Source: Salinivirgaceae bacterium | Lineage (GTDB): Bacteria; Bacteroidota; Bacteroidia; Bacteroidales; SZUA-534 | Assembly: GCA_017527435.1 (NCBI GenBank) | Contig: JAFXQB010000001.1 | Coordinates: 68,696 to 132,695, forward strand | Direction of reading: 5' to 3' | DNA: 64,000 nt | Shown here: positions 50,705 through 60,109 of the stretch, one piece after another | How positions within the stretch are numbered: the first letter of the stretch is position 1 | How the letters are laid out: the number at the start of each line of letters is the position of its first letter | The notes under the pieces: generated by a model | Seen by the model: the letters and a program-made list of their open reading frames with translations, nothing else | Told to the model about the DNA's origin: nothing | Database searches by the model: none | Program-made: the position numbers and the translations under genes

Positions 50705-51553
50705 TCAATTCCCAAGAAACCGCCTGATTTCATCGATTTGCGCTAATGCAATGCGGCGCCCTTCGTCGTAAACTCTCTGCATCTCGTCGGGATTTTTTGA
50801 CGTGCGGCTGATGTTGAGCGGCTTGTCGGGGCAGATGACGAGCACATCGCCTTGCGCGGCACGCTGGCGGATGGCCGCCGTGGTGCGGTTATACTCGATG
50901 TGGCGGTCGCGCATAGCTTTGATAATCATCGGATAACGCCGCAAAAACAGACGCATCAGCCACATAAGGCGGTTTGGGCTCTTGCGGTAGGTTTCGGGTT
51001 GCGTCAGCACCACCACGTTACGGTTGTAGCCGATGCTCTCGAAATAATCCAACGGAATGGAATCGGTCATTCCGCCGTCGAGCAGATGATAGCCGTCAAC
51101 TTCCACAATGCGGCTTGCAAGCGGCATCGAAGCACTGGCGCGCATCCACGCCAAGTCTCGCTCGTCGCAAGTGTCGAGACGCTTGTAGACGGGCTTGCCG
51201 GTCTCGCAGTCCGACGCCACAACCCAAAATTCCATCGGGTTCTGGCGATAGGCATCAAGGTCGAAAATGTCGAGCTGATGCGGCAGAACGTTGTAGCAGA
51301 AATCGGCACCGTAAAGGTCGCCGGTGGTGAAGAGTGAGCGAAGCGAGCAGTAGCGCCAATCGTGCGAGTAGCGTTTGTTGTAGCGGATGGCCCGTCCCGG
51401 CTGGCGCGATTTGATGTTGCAGCCGAACGTTGCGCCGGCCGACACACCAATGGCGCCGTCGAACTCAATACCGTTTTCCATCAGCACATCGAGTACGCCC
51501 GCCGTGAACATTCCGCGCATTGCGCCACCTTCGAGAATCAAGCCTTTTTTCAT
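50705..51553 (-). CDS. Patatin-like phospholipase
   Basis: This 282-residue acyl hydrolase has the oxyanion loop G-G-A-M-R-G-M-F, nucleophile motif G-V-S-A-G-A and the dyad aspartate in L-L-D-G-G-M-T-D-S-I-P. This is the RssA/YjjU-type bacterial patatin fold. No signal peptide is present, so it is cytosolic. The start is the ATG at 51553 (M-K-K-G-L-I-L-E-G-G), the common N-terminus of this group; an ATG at 51568 is also possible. Substrate lipids are not known. Confidence 0.92.
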   Translation of the reverse strand: MKKGLILEGGAMRGMFTAGVLDVLMENGIEFDGAIGVSAGATFGCNIKSRQPGRAIRYNKRYSHDWRYCSLRSLFTTGDLYGADFCYNVLPHQLDIFDLDAYRQNPMEFWVVASDCETGKPVYKRLDTCDERDLAWMRASASMPLASRIVEVDGYHLLDGGMTDSIPLDYFESIGYNRNVVVLTQPETYRKSPNRLMWLMRLFLRRYPMIIKAMRDRHIEYNRTTAAIRQRAAQGDVLVICPDKPLNISRTSKNPDEMQRVYDEGRRIALAQIDEIRRFLGN

Positions 51554-51670
51554 TCTTTTATTTGACATCAGACAAAAGACTAAAGACAACGGACGGATGT
51601 GGTTCGTCCCCACTATAGCCCGTCACTTTCTTATAATGTCTTTCAATTTTCAACTTTCAATTTTCTGCAT

Positions 51671-52732
51671 TTACTTCTTCACAAACTCAACTTGAAACAT
51701 CGCCGGCCACAGTTTGCCGGTCACAAACCATCGGTTGGTTGACGGCTGATAGGCGATTCCGTTCAGCACATCAACCCTTTGTGTGAGTTTCGACTTATCG
51801 AGCAGATTGCGCATATCGATGATTTTCAAAACCTTGCCCGTTGCGGGGTCGATAGCCACAATGTTATCGGTGCAGTAGATGTTGGCGTAAATCAGGCCAT
51901 CAACATACTCAAGTTCGTTCAGCGCGGTCACGGGGCCTTCAGTGTCGTACACTTCAATGCGGCGCTGTTCCTGCATTGTGGCGGTGTCGATGAAATGGAT
52001 TGTTTCTGTTCCGTCGCTCATAATCAGCTGTTTGCCGTCGTTGGTCAGTCCCCAACCTTCAGTTGAGTAGCTGAATTCGCCCAATCGATTGAGAGTCTGT
52101 TTGTTATAAATAAATCCAACACAGCTGCGCCACGTAAGCTGATAGAGTTTGCCGCCCATAATGGTGACGCCTTCGCCAAAATAGTTGTTGGGCAGATTAA
52201 TGTTTGTCAGAACTTTTTGTTGCTCAAAATCAATCTTATAAACTGCCGACTGACCTTCAATTCCGGTTCCTTCGTACAAGATGCCGCCATCGAACTCAAG
52301 CCCTTGAGTGTAGTAGTGGCTATTGTGCGGAAGTCGCTTTATCACCTTGTAAGTCAGCCGTTCAGGCTCAATGTCCGACTTGATGCAGACGCGAGCCCGC
52401 CCTTCTGCCACCTGTCCGCCGCTGTGCCAAGCCTTTACTGCGACGACCTTCTGCCCTACCGTCAATTCGGCTGTTTCAATATCGGTTTGCGCCGAGCCCG
52501 CACCAAACCGGAATTTGCGGCCATCGATGGTAGCCACAGCCGAGTCGGGCACAGCATTGTCGGGCGCGGTGATTTTCAGGCAGATGGTTTGTCCCGATGT
52601 GATTTCAGCGCCACAAGCAAGCTGAACGGTCAGTTTATCCGCAACATTTTGAGCCGTCGGTCGGGTTGGCGTTGGCTGTCCGCTGCAACCCGCCATCACA
52701 ATCGCAGCCGCTATCAGTTTTAATTGCTTCAT
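51671..52732 (-). CDS. Glutaminyl-peptide cyclotransferase (lipoprotein)
   Basis: This protein has a lipobox (A-A-A-I-V-M-A-G-C) and a five-bladed propeller of the glutamine cyclotransferase family: Y-T-Q-G-L-E-F-D-G-G-I-L-Y-E-G-T-G, L-T-N-D-G-K-Q-L-I-M-S-D-G-T, and L-N-E-L-E-Y-V-D-G-L-I-Y-A-N. It turns N-terminal glutamine of exported proteins into pyroglutamate, important in Bacteroidota because their signal peptidase often leaves Gln at +1. The N-terminal region before the propeller resembles an immunoglobulin-like domain. The ATG at 52732 is chosen because a longer frame to 52885 lacks a signal peptide. Confidence 0.9.
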   Translation of the reverse strand: MKQLKLIAAAIVMAGCSGQPTPTRPTAQNVADKLTVQLACGAEITSGQTICLKITAPDNAVPDSAVATIDGRKFRFGAGSAQTDIETAELTVGQKVVAVKAWHSGGQVAEGRARVCIKSDIEPERLTYKVIKRLPHNSHYYTQGLEFDGGILYEGTGIEGQSAVYKIDFEQQKVLTNINLPNNYFGEGVTIMGGKLYQLTWRSCVGFIYNKQTLNRLGEFSYSTEGWGLTNDGKQLIMSDGTETIHFIDTATMQEQRRIEVYDTEGPVTALNELEYVDGLIYANIYCTDNIVAIDPATGKVLKIIDMRNLLDKSKLTQRVDVLNGIAYQPSTNRWFVTGKLWPAMFQVEFVKK

Positions 52733-52791
52733 TGTGTCAGAATTTTTGCGCAAGGTGCGAAATTTTGGCGAATTCCGACCTTCAACTTTAA

Positions 52792-52822
52792 TTTGTCCGC
52801 AACAATTATTATTGTATTTTTG
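52792..52822 (+). promoter_or_regulatory. Consensus Bacteroidota promoter
   Basis: TTTG at 52792-52795, 19 nt, then TATTTTTG at 52815-52822. Both elements fit the TTTG-N19-TAnnTTTG consensus for the lipoprotein gene starting at 52892. Confidence 0.75.
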
Positions 52823-52891
52823 TCTCAATAAATCAAGCAATTGACAATGCCGACCCAATAGTGGCAAATCGTTGCTGCAAAACATTATTCT

Positions 52892-54952
52892 ATGAAAACA
52901 ATCAAATTTATTGGCCTGATGGCTACAATTGCGGCAATGACCGCACTATTCAACTCTTGCGACCTGCAGAGTCTGCTCGACGAAGCCAACGAAGAAGAAG
53001 AAAGCGAAGGCTACTCTTACACTTTCGACAACGAATACGGCGGAAAATCAACCTACTACAGCAGTACATCGTGGGCAACACTGGCCAATAAAGCCGCGTT
53101 TATCAACAAGTTTGAAAGCATTGGCGGCAAGTTGAGCGAGAGCGTTGTATCGAACGGCGTGTATGAAGGCGACAAGGTGGAAGAAGTCCGCTTCACCCAC
53201 ACAACAACCGATGACGAAGCAGCCGCCTACGTCAAAAAAATGGCTGCCAACGGCTATATTTTTTCATACGACGATGGAATGCTGACCGGATACAAAGTTG
53301 AAAGCGATGGCGTAAGATATGAGTTTATACTCGACGGAAACGACTACTGCTACCGCAAAACTGTAATCAGCAGTCTCAAGAAGGAAGAAGCGTTGAAAGA
53401 TTATGCCGAAGAGTTGAAAAGCGCGTCACGAATCAAGGTCTACACCAACTGGACTCAAACCAAAACAACATCGCCTTGGATACAGGTATTCCCCGAAGTG
53501 GGCGGCATCTACAAAGTTGCAACCACTGATGTTGCCGGCAACATAGTCACCATCTACGGCGTGAAATACGATGACCTAGCCAAACTGGCTGCAAAAGCCG
53601 TGGCTGAAGGCTTTACTGATGACGGTTGGTCATACAGCGATTCGTTCGAGAAGGAAATCAACGGCAACCGCTACACCATGAGCATCGACTACGGTGGCTG
53701 GGTGACCTTCCAACGCTATCTGAAAGATGGCAGCGATGGCAGCGGCGACTACGTTGACAAACCATCGTCGTCTGAAAATCAAGAGAACAACGACGAACAG
53801 AACCAAGAAGCACCGGTTGATGAAGGCAATCCGGGCGAGAATAATAACGGCGGAAACAATAACGTACAGAATGGTTCATTCGTAGACATCAACGGTGACG
53901 CTGAAATCGACTGGCGCGACAAATTCTACAAACTTGTTGCCGATAACGGTGTCAGCACCCATACACGCAAAACATACAATGGCGAAGTTTCGCTCTATAA
54001 CTTCACTTCGGTTTACGGCGCAATACAAGTTTACGACTCGACGGCCGGATACGAACCCAATCAGTATTACTACGACCTTTCGGTCAAAGGCGGACTGATG
54101 TACGAATACTCGAATGGCGCATGGCGCTACAAGAGCCGCATCTACAAAGACCGCAACAAACCGGTCGACGAAGGCTTTAAGAGCCAATTCAGCACGTTGG
54201 TTTATTTTGCGCCACCATCGTGGGGTGTGGCTGATATCTACTTGGGAACATCGGTGCTTACAAAAGTGGGCAGCGTGACCTACGCAGGCCGCGAATGCAC
54301 CGAATACACCTACAACAATAATTATCGGTATTATATTGATAACGAAACCGATATATGTCTTTATTATAATGGCGCCGGTGTCGAGTTTGAGACATTGGAT
54401 TTTACGGTTGGCGCGAAACTGTCGGTTCCCAACTACCGCAGATACCAAGCCGACTTCCCGACTAATGTGAAAATCACAACAACCGAAACCACATTTGGAA
54501 TGACTTCCAATCTGACTATCATAAAGATAGGCAACGAATGGATGTGCACCGACGGCAAAGGGACATATCAGTATTGGAAGTTCGACAGCAACGGCGTGAC
54601 GCTTAAAGCCATGGTGAAAGATGATGGTGACGAAAGCTGGACATCGGTTTTGGACGACAGCCATTGGCAGGATTTCGACTACTTCGCACAAAAATGCGAT
54701 TTCAGTTTCATCTTCAGCAACTCAACACCCAAAGGCACATGCTACAGCGAGTGCAACCCAACGAGCGAGACTCTTACAGTGTGCGGCGTTGAGTGTGTGA
54801 AATATGATGGCACAAGTGTTTTGAACACAAGTTATGAGTTCTACGTCAACGAAAGTAACAATGTGGTATACAAGGCGAAAGACATTTCAACAAGCGAGAT
54901 AACCGGTTGGGACACATCGGTTTCGAGTTTTGAGATTGCCGCACCAAACTAA
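52892..54952 (+). CDS. Large lipoprotein of unknown function
   Basis: This is a 686-residue protein with a signal peptide and lipobox (T-A-L-F-N-S-C at about residue 23), then an acidic stretch. Residues up to about 290 form one module with two similar halves (Y-S-Y-T-F-D-N-E, then W-T-Q-T-K-T-T-S-P-W). An Asn/Glu/Gly-rich linker follows near 300-330, and the rest is a beta-rich module (W-K-F-D-S-N-G-V-T-L-K). No enzyme motif is seen. It is probably surface exposed. It is followed at 23 nt by the DUF456 membrane gene. Confidence 0.75.
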   Translation: MKTIKFIGLMATIAAMTALFNSCDLQSLLDEANEEEESEGYSYTFDNEYGGKSTYYSSTSWATLANKAAFINKFESIGGKLSESVVSNGVYEGDKVEEVRFTHTTTDDEAAAYVKKMAANGYIFSYDDGMLTGYKVESDGVRYEFILDGNDYCYRKTVISSLKKEEALKDYAEELKSASRIKVYTNWTQTKTTSPWIQVFPEVGGIYKVATTDVAGNIVTIYGVKYDDLAKLAAKAVAEGFTDDGWSYSDSFEKEINGNRYTMSIDYGGWVTFQRYLKDGSDGSGDYVDKPSSSENQENNDEQNQEAPVDEGNPGENNNGGNNNVQNGSFVDINGDAEIDWRDKFYKLVADNGVSTHTRKTYNGEVSLYNFTSVYGAIQVYDSTAGYEPNQYYYDLSVKGGLMYEYSNGAWRYKSRIYKDRNKPVDEGFKSQFSTLVYFAPPSWGVADIYLGTSVLTKVGSVTYAGRECTEYTYNNNYRYYIDNETDICLYYNGAGVEFETLDFTVGAKLSVPNYRRYQADFPTNVKITTTETTFGMTSNLTIIKIGNEWMCTDGKGTYQYWKFDSNGVTLKAMVKDDGDESWTSVLDDSHWQDFDYFAQKCDFSFIFSNSTPKGTCYSECNPTSETLTVCGVECVKYDGTSVLNTSYEFYVNESNNVVYKAKDISTSEITGWDTSVSSFEIAAPN

Positions 54953-54975
54953 TAATTTGAAAATGACACGATAAG

Positions 54976-55458
54976 ATGGATTACATTCTTCTGACACTCG
55001 GTGTTTTTCTGGCTTTGGCAGGATTTTTCGGCTGCTTTGTGCCGGTCATTCCCGGACCGCCATTGAGTTTTCTGTCGCTGCTGATGCTGCAATTCACACG
55101 ATGGGGCAATTTCAGCACTGCGTTTATGGTTACCATGGCTGTGCTGGCTGTGGCCGCCGTGGTGCTCGACTACATTGTGCCGGCGTGGGGCACAAAAAAG
55201 TTCGGCGGAACCAAGCGCGGAACCTGGGGCGCCACAATCGGTGTTTTTGTGGGGATGTTTTTCGGGTTGCCCGGAATTGTGTTCTGCCCGCTCATTGGCG
55301 CTTTCATTGGCGAGTACACCGGCAACAATGACACTGACCGCTCGTTGTACGCAGCACTGGGGTCGTTTGTCGGCATAATGACCGGACTGGTTTTGAAACT
55401 CATTCTGTCGAGCGCGATGATTTACTATTTTATAAAAGAGTTTCTTGCAAACATTTAG
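54976..55458 (+). CDS. DUF456 family membrane protein
   Basis: This is a 160-residue inner-membrane protein with four or five helices, glycine-rich turns and the family patterns F-V-P-V-I-P-G-P-P-L-S-F and G-T-W-G-A-T-I-G-V-F-V-G-M-F-F-G-L-P-G. The function is not established for the family. It sits in a plus-strand run of envelope genes. Confidence 0.85.
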   Translation: MDYILLTLGVFLALAGFFGCFVPVIPGPPLSFLSLLMLQFTRWGNFSTAFMVTMAVLAVAAVVLDYIVPAWGTKKFGGTKRGTWGATIGVFVGMFFGLPGIVFCPLIGAFIGEYTGNNDTDRSLYAALGSFVGIMTGLVLKLILSSAMIYYFIKEFLANI

Positions 55459-55471
55459 CCGTCCGCAACCG

Positions 55472-55711
55472 ATGCAAAACCGCAATCCGCTATCGCCAAA
55501 AGAGTTATCGCTGCTCGACCAAATGCAACGGCTTCGGTACAGCCAAGGGCTGATAACCACGGCGCTGTCTATTCTCAAGCAATCGCGTGAAGCGCAAGAC
55601 GAAATGCTGCTCTACATGTACGAGAAACACCCGTCGGAACGGAAATTTGTGGAACGGCTGGCGGCCATCTGCGCCACCGACCCCAATATGCAAAAAACAA
55701 ATTCATTTTAG
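55472..55711 (+). CDS. Small helical protein of unknown function
   Basis: This 79-residue protein begins at the ATG at 55472, 13 nt after the DUF456 stop; a TTG start at 55445 would overlap that gene. It is charged and helical (E-L-S-L-L-D-Q-M-Q-R-L-R-Y and E-A-Q-D-E-M-L-L-Y-M-Y-E-K), without membrane segments. No family was recognised. Confidence 0.6.
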   Translation: MQNRNPLSPKELSLLDQMQRLRYSQGLITTALSILKQSREAQDEMLLYMYEKHPSERKFVERLAAICATDPNMQKTNSF

Positions 55712-55730
55712 GCCGACTGACAATAATTTA

Positions 55731-55738
55731 TAGATTTG
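55731..55738 (+). promoter_or_regulatory. -7 box before the CAP/OmpA-like gene
   Basis: TAGATTTG fits TAnnTTTG, 27 nt before the ATG at 55766. Confidence 0.5.
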
Positions 55739-55765
55739 CAGGTTTTTTAGAAAAAGAGAAAAACG

Positions 55766-58201
55766 ATGTCTAAAAAAATAGCGCTTGGCCTGCTGCTGAT
55801 GGTCTGCTCGCTTGTTAGCACGGCGCAGCAGAGTGTGGCCCGGAAAATATACCATATCGAAGGCGAAGCAATGTCGGCGACAACACAGATTGACCCCGGC
55901 GAATTCTACCCCAAGCTGCTCGACAGCATCATCATCGACCAACTGAACTTCATTCTTGACGAGCGCGACTGCGAACCGCTGCAGTTCCGTCAGCTGATGT
56001 TCTCGGTGGCCAACGAGCAGTCGGAATATATGGCGATGATGGCCAAAGACGACCCCAACGCCAAACTGGAACAACCCGTCGGCAACCGCATGCAGGCTTT
56101 CGGCGGTTCAACCGAAGCAGCCGAGATTACCGCAAAAATCAATGTAATCAAAGGCAAGCAGGAACTCACCTACTTCCAAATGGCCGAAGAGCTGGTTTTC
56201 CGATGGATGTCGAACAGCAAGATGGCCGCGATGTTCGAAAGCACAAACTATCAATACATTGGTGTGTCGTCACACATCGATTTCGACGGCAAGCGCGTCT
56301 ATGTGACCGTGGTTCTTGGCAATTTCCGCTCATTCAACGAAGGGATGCGCAACCGCAACCAACTGAAAGTGCCGTACACCGAGAAAAATATGGGGCTCGA
56401 CGTCTACGACCCCGAAGTGTGCAAGCGCGTGAACCGCATGACCAACCTGCATGAGTTCCGCGACGCGCTTGTGATTGAAGACAGGCAGGTTTACATCGAT
56501 ATGGAAAACGCCAAGCCGCTGCAAAAACTGCTGCGCAACAACACCGACGCGCTGGCTCTCGACATTCTGCAAAAAGAACAATATGACTGCGGTCTCGAAC
56601 GCAACATCCTGGATTACAACCGTTTCAACCGCGGCGTGCTGACCAAGCCGGTGAAAGCAAAAAAACTTTTCAAGAAGAATCTGGCAGCCAAAGAAGGCCG
56701 GCCAAAAGCCATCAAGACGAAAGTTGCCGATTTGCCGCCCGAAGTGGATTTGGCCAACAGCGAGATAAACCTGCTCATTGTGCAGGATGGCGCAGTATGC
56801 ACAAGTGTGCCGAAATCGTTCATCTACCCGATTAAAGGCACTTACAAAAACAACGTGAAACTGCTGGCCGACACCATCTCAATCAACTCGCGGTTCGGCG
56901 GCTACAAACCCGTGCCCGACAGCGCCGACCTTGAGTTTGTGATTCCATTCAAAGGCAACAAGGCCGACTACAACGAAGCTGACATTGAGCCGTTTCTGGA
57001 AGCACTCGAGCAACGCGACTTCAAGATTCTGAACATGAGCATCACCGCCTACTCGTCGGTTGAAGGCAGCGACTCGGTGAACCGCAACCTGCAGCGCCGC
57101 CGCGCCGAAAGCATTGTCCGCGCACTCGAAAAACGGCAGATGGACTCAACCACAACCGAAATCATAACCGACTACAACTGGGACGACTTTGCAACTGACA
57201 TCCGTTCAACAAAATACAGCAATCTGGCACGACTCAATATTGAACAGGTGCAGGACACCATTCTAAAGAAAAATCTGGCCAAAGAGCTTGAACCCATTCT
57301 GCAGAAACACCGCTACGCCCGCATCAGCATGCGCATTGTGTACGATGTGACAGGCAAGAACGAGCGTCCGTTCGTACTGCGCAAGTTCAGCGAAGCGTGC
57401 GACTCGTCGGACCGCGTACTGGCACTGTCGATACAAAAACTGGTTATGAAGCGCATTCTGACCGGCGATTACACACCCGACGCACTCGATGAGATGCGGA
57501 TTCCGGCAACACCCGAATTTGCCGGCCTGGCCATGAACGACCTTTGGCTGCGCCACAGGCTGGGACAAGTAAAAGATGCCGAGCTGAAAGAGAAAATCAG
57601 CGCTCTGGCCGAAATGAGCCCCTACAACGAGTACATCGCCTTCAACGACTTGCTGATGCAAATCACCTACCCCGACGGACTGTTCAAAGACATCGGCAGC
57701 CGCCTGCAATCAAGTATCGACAGGCTTTACTCAACAACACTGAAGAAGGAAACCATCGACAAGCTGAACCTTCGCCTGCAACTCAAAACCATCAGCGAAG
57801 TGGACTCGGTTACGCACGTGCGCTCGGTGAAAACCGCCTGCGTCGACCGCATAAAAAAGATTGTTGATGTGAAAACAGAGTCGATGGACAACAGCCTGAA
57901 ACTGGCGGAACTGTTTCTCGACAACAAAGACTACATGCTGACAATCAAGACATTGGAACCATGGGTTGGCAGCACCACCAATATGCAGATTCTGCTCACC
58001 TACGTGTCGCTCTGCTCGCTTTTTGAGAATTTGATGCACACAGCGGCCTTCGATACAGCCATGTCACGCATTCAGCAGATTGAACCCGATACATACTGCA
58101 AACTGTTGAGCGGCAAGGGCGAAGGATTCTCTCTTCGCGTGTTCGAGAATGAGAATGTCAAATCGGACTACTGCAAATACTGCACAGGCGCAAAACAATA
58201 A
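55766..58201 (+). CDS. Secreted protein with CAP-like and OmpA-like parts
   Basis: This 811-residue protein has a signal peptide (cut near S-T-A-Q-Q). Residues about 40-190 look like a CAP/SCP domain: L-D-S-I-I-I-D-Q-L-N-F-I-L-D-E-R, later Y-I-G-V-S-S-H-I-D-F-D-G-K-R-V-Y-V-T-V-V-L-G. Near residue 400-480 is an OmpA-like peptidoglycan-binding pattern (I-T-A-Y-S-S-V-E-G-S-D-S-V-N-R-N-L-Q-R-R-R-A-E-S-I). The C-terminal 300 residues are helical with a possible repeat structure and a final C-x-x-C. The role is inferred to be envelope maintenance. The start follows a -7 box. Confidence 0.72.
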   Translation: MSKKIALGLLLMVCSLVSTAQQSVARKIYHIEGEAMSATTQIDPGEFYPKLLDSIIIDQLNFILDERDCEPLQFRQLMFSVANEQSEYMAMMAKDDPNAKLEQPVGNRMQAFGGSTEAAEITAKINVIKGKQELTYFQMAEELVFRWMSNSKMAAMFESTNYQYIGVSSHIDFDGKRVYVTVVLGNFRSFNEGMRNRNQLKVPYTEKNMGLDVYDPEVCKRVNRMTNLHEFRDALVIEDRQVYIDMENAKPLQKLLRNNTDALALDILQKEQYDCGLERNILDYNRFNRGVLTKPVKAKKLFKKNLAAKEGRPKAIKTKVADLPPEVDLANSEINLLIVQDGAVCTSVPKSFIYPIKGTYKNNVKLLADTISINSRFGGYKPVPDSADLEFVIPFKGNKADYNEADIEPFLEALEQRDFKILNMSITAYSSVEGSDSVNRNLQRRRAESIVRALEKRQMDSTTTEIITDYNWDDFATDIRSTKYSNLARLNIEQVQDTILKKNLAKELEPILQKHRYARISMRIVYDVTGKNERPFVLRKFSEACDSSDRVLALSIQKLVMKRILTGDYTPDALDEMRIPATPEFAGLAMNDLWLRHRLGQVKDAELKEKISALAEMSPYNEYIAFNDLLMQITYPDGLFKDIGSRLQSSIDRLYSTTLKKETIDKLNLRLQLKTISEVDSVTHVRSVKTACVDRIKKIVDVKTESMDNSLKLAELFLDNKDYMLTIKTLEPWVGSTTNMQILLTYVSLCSLFENLMHTAAFDTAMSRIQQIEPDTYCKLLSGKGEGFSLRVFENENVKSDYCKYCTGAKQ

Positions 58202-58348
58202 AGTTCGATTTCCAATCTCGCATGGCCAAATTCCGGCAAACCGGAAGCCGCGACACATATTAACCGTGCTGTGTCAATAAAATTGAGAAATCAGAAAAAC
58301 TTTTTTTTGAGTTTCGCATGATATTGCAATCAGTTAATCTGCACAAAA

Positions 58349-59476
58349 GTGGAACAATATCTTAACTCGCTTAACCAATGGCAACTGACTGTGCTATTGG
58401 TGTTTGCTTTCGCGCTACTGATTCAGGTGGTGTACTATTTGAGCGTCGGGCTGCGACCTGTCTGCAACAAACAGCCGCAACCGGGCGACAATCTGCCACC
58501 GGTGTCAGTCATCATCTGCGCCCGCAACGAAGGCGAGAATCTTAAACAGTTTCTTCCGAAAATCCTGACACAGGACTACCCCGATTTTGAAGTTATTGTG
58601 GTGAATGACTGCTCGGAAGACGACACGCTGATGATTCTGGCGGAAATGGAACTCACCTACAAGAACCTGCGCCACACAAGCATCGAGATTGACCGCAAAT
58701 TCTCGCATGGCAAGAAACTGGCCGTCACTGTTGGCTTGAAATCGGCAAAAAACGAGCACGTTGTACTAACCGACGCCGACTGCTACCCTGCTAGCAACCA
58801 ATGGCTTGCTAATATGATGGCCTGCTACACCGACGGCACTCAAATTGTTCTGGGCTACGGTGGCTACGAACCGCGCAAAGGATTGCTCAACAAGATTATA
58901 CGCTTCGACACACTGACTATTGCAATGCAGTATATGGGCTGGGCCAAAGCCGGCCACCCCTATATGGGCGTGGGGCGCAATATGTCGTACACCCGAAGCA
59001 TTTTCTTCGAGAAAAACGGCTTTCAGTCGCACTACTACCTGATGTCTGGCGACGATGACCTGTTTGTGAACGAACGCGCCACAAAACGCAACACACGGAT
59101 CGCCACATCAAGCGAAAGCCGCACCCTGTCAATCCCTTGTGAGAGCTTTGCGCAATGGGTGAGTCAAAAAAAACGCCACCTTTCAACATGGACATACTAC
59201 CGGCTTGGAACAAAAATTATTTTGAGTTACGAACTGATGAGCCGACTGCTGTTCTATGCGGTTTTGATTGTGGCAATATACCCGTTCGGCCTTTACATTG
59301 AAGCCGCAGCGGCATTCGGATTCCGCATGCTGGTGCAGATGCTTGTTTACAAACTGAATATGCGCAAATTTGGCGAACGTGGATTTTTATTTTTAATTCC
59401 TATATTTGACATCGTTTTGCCAATTTTGCAAACGGCATTCAATATATTGATTTTGAGAGATAAACGCAGCCAATGA
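58349..59476 (+). CDS. Membrane-bound family 2 glycosyltransferase
   Basis: This 375-residue enzyme has a start helix, the GT-A domain (V-S-V-I-I-C-A-R-N-E-G-E-N-L, D-C-S-E-D-D-T, L-T-D-A-D-C-Y-P) and two or three C-terminal helices. The acceptor motif near the end of the domain is Q-W-V-S-Q-K-K-R-H, close to the Q-x-x-R-W pattern of processive enzymes. It begins with GTG at 58349, with no ATG nearby. It probably adds sugars to lipid or surface glycans. Confidence 0.9.
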   Translation: MEQYLNSLNQWQLTVLLVFAFALLIQVVYYLSVGLRPVCNKQPQPGDNLPPVSVIICARNEGENLKQFLPKILTQDYPDFEVIVVNDCSEDDTLMILAEMELTYKNLRHTSIEIDRKFSHGKKLAVTVGLKSAKNEHVVLTDADCYPASNQWLANMMACYTDGTQIVLGYGGYEPRKGLLNKIIRFDTLTIAMQYMGWAKAGHPYMGVGRNMSYTRSIFFEKNGFQSHYYLMSGDDDLFVNERATKRNTRIATSSESRTLSIPCESFAQWVSQKKRHLSTWTYYRLGTKIILSYELMSRLLFYAVLIVAIYPFGLYIEAAAAFGFRMLVQMLVYKLNMRKFGERGFLFLIPIFDIVLPILQTAFNILILRDKRSQ

Positions 59477-60105
59477 ACGTGAATCCTGACTTTTCGGAAA
59501 AAGCAAGGCGCGACCAAGCCTTGGTTGAGCGGGCCCAAAAAGGCGACGAGAAGGCATTTGCCGAATTGCTGACCATCTACAAAGATTCTATCTACTTCAC
59601 AATCTTTAAGATGGTAAAAAGCAAAATCGATGCAGAAGACCTGACCATCGAAGCCTTTGGCAAGGCCTTCCGCAACATCGACCAATACTCGCCCGAATAC
59701 GCATTCAGCACCTGGCTGTTCCGAATTGCGTCGAACAACTGCATTGATTTTCTGCGCCGGCAGAAGATTCGCCAACTCGACATTGTCAGCACATCAGGTT
59801 CCGAAGAAGAGAACCGCATTGGCGAAGTTTTTGCAAAAGAAGCCACAATGGCTCTGAAATATGACGCCCCCGACCCCGAAGAAAACATCATTCTTCAGCA
59901 GAAGCACGCCATGCTGCGCGATGTGGTGGCCAACCTTAAACCACGCTACCGCGAACTTGTGCAACTACGCTACTTCGACGAGTTGTCGTATGAAGAGATT
60001 TCCGACAAACTCGAACTTCCGCTCGGAACCGTCAAAGCACAACTGTTCAGGGCTCGAGAAATGCTCTACGAGATGCTGAAAGACCGCAGCGACCACTTAA
60101 ACTAA
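59473..60105 (+). CDS. ECF-type RNA polymerase sigma factor
   Basis: This 210-residue sigma factor has region 2 (A-F-A-E-L-L-T-I-Y-K-D-S-I-Y, D-A-E-D-L-T-I-E-A-F, F-S-T-W-L-F-R-I-A-S-N-N-C-I-D-F-L-R-R) and region 4 (L-P-L-G-T-V-K-A-Q-L-F-R-A-R-E). Its ATG overlaps the glycosyltransferase stop by 4 bp. No anti-sigma gene is adjacent. A housekeeping-like ECF factor close to RsmG is common in Bacteroidota. Confidence 0.94.
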   Translation: MNVNPDFSEKARRDQALVERAQKGDEKAFAELLTIYKDSIYFTIFKMVKSKIDAEDLTIEAFGKAFRNIDQYSPEYAFSTWLFRIASNNCIDFLRRQKIRQLDIVSTSGSEEENRIGEVFAKEATMALKYDAPDPEENIILQQKHAMLRDVVANLKPRYRELVQLRYFDELSYEEISDKLELPLGTVKAQLFRAREMLYEMLKDRSDHLN

Positions 60106-60109
60106 CGGT

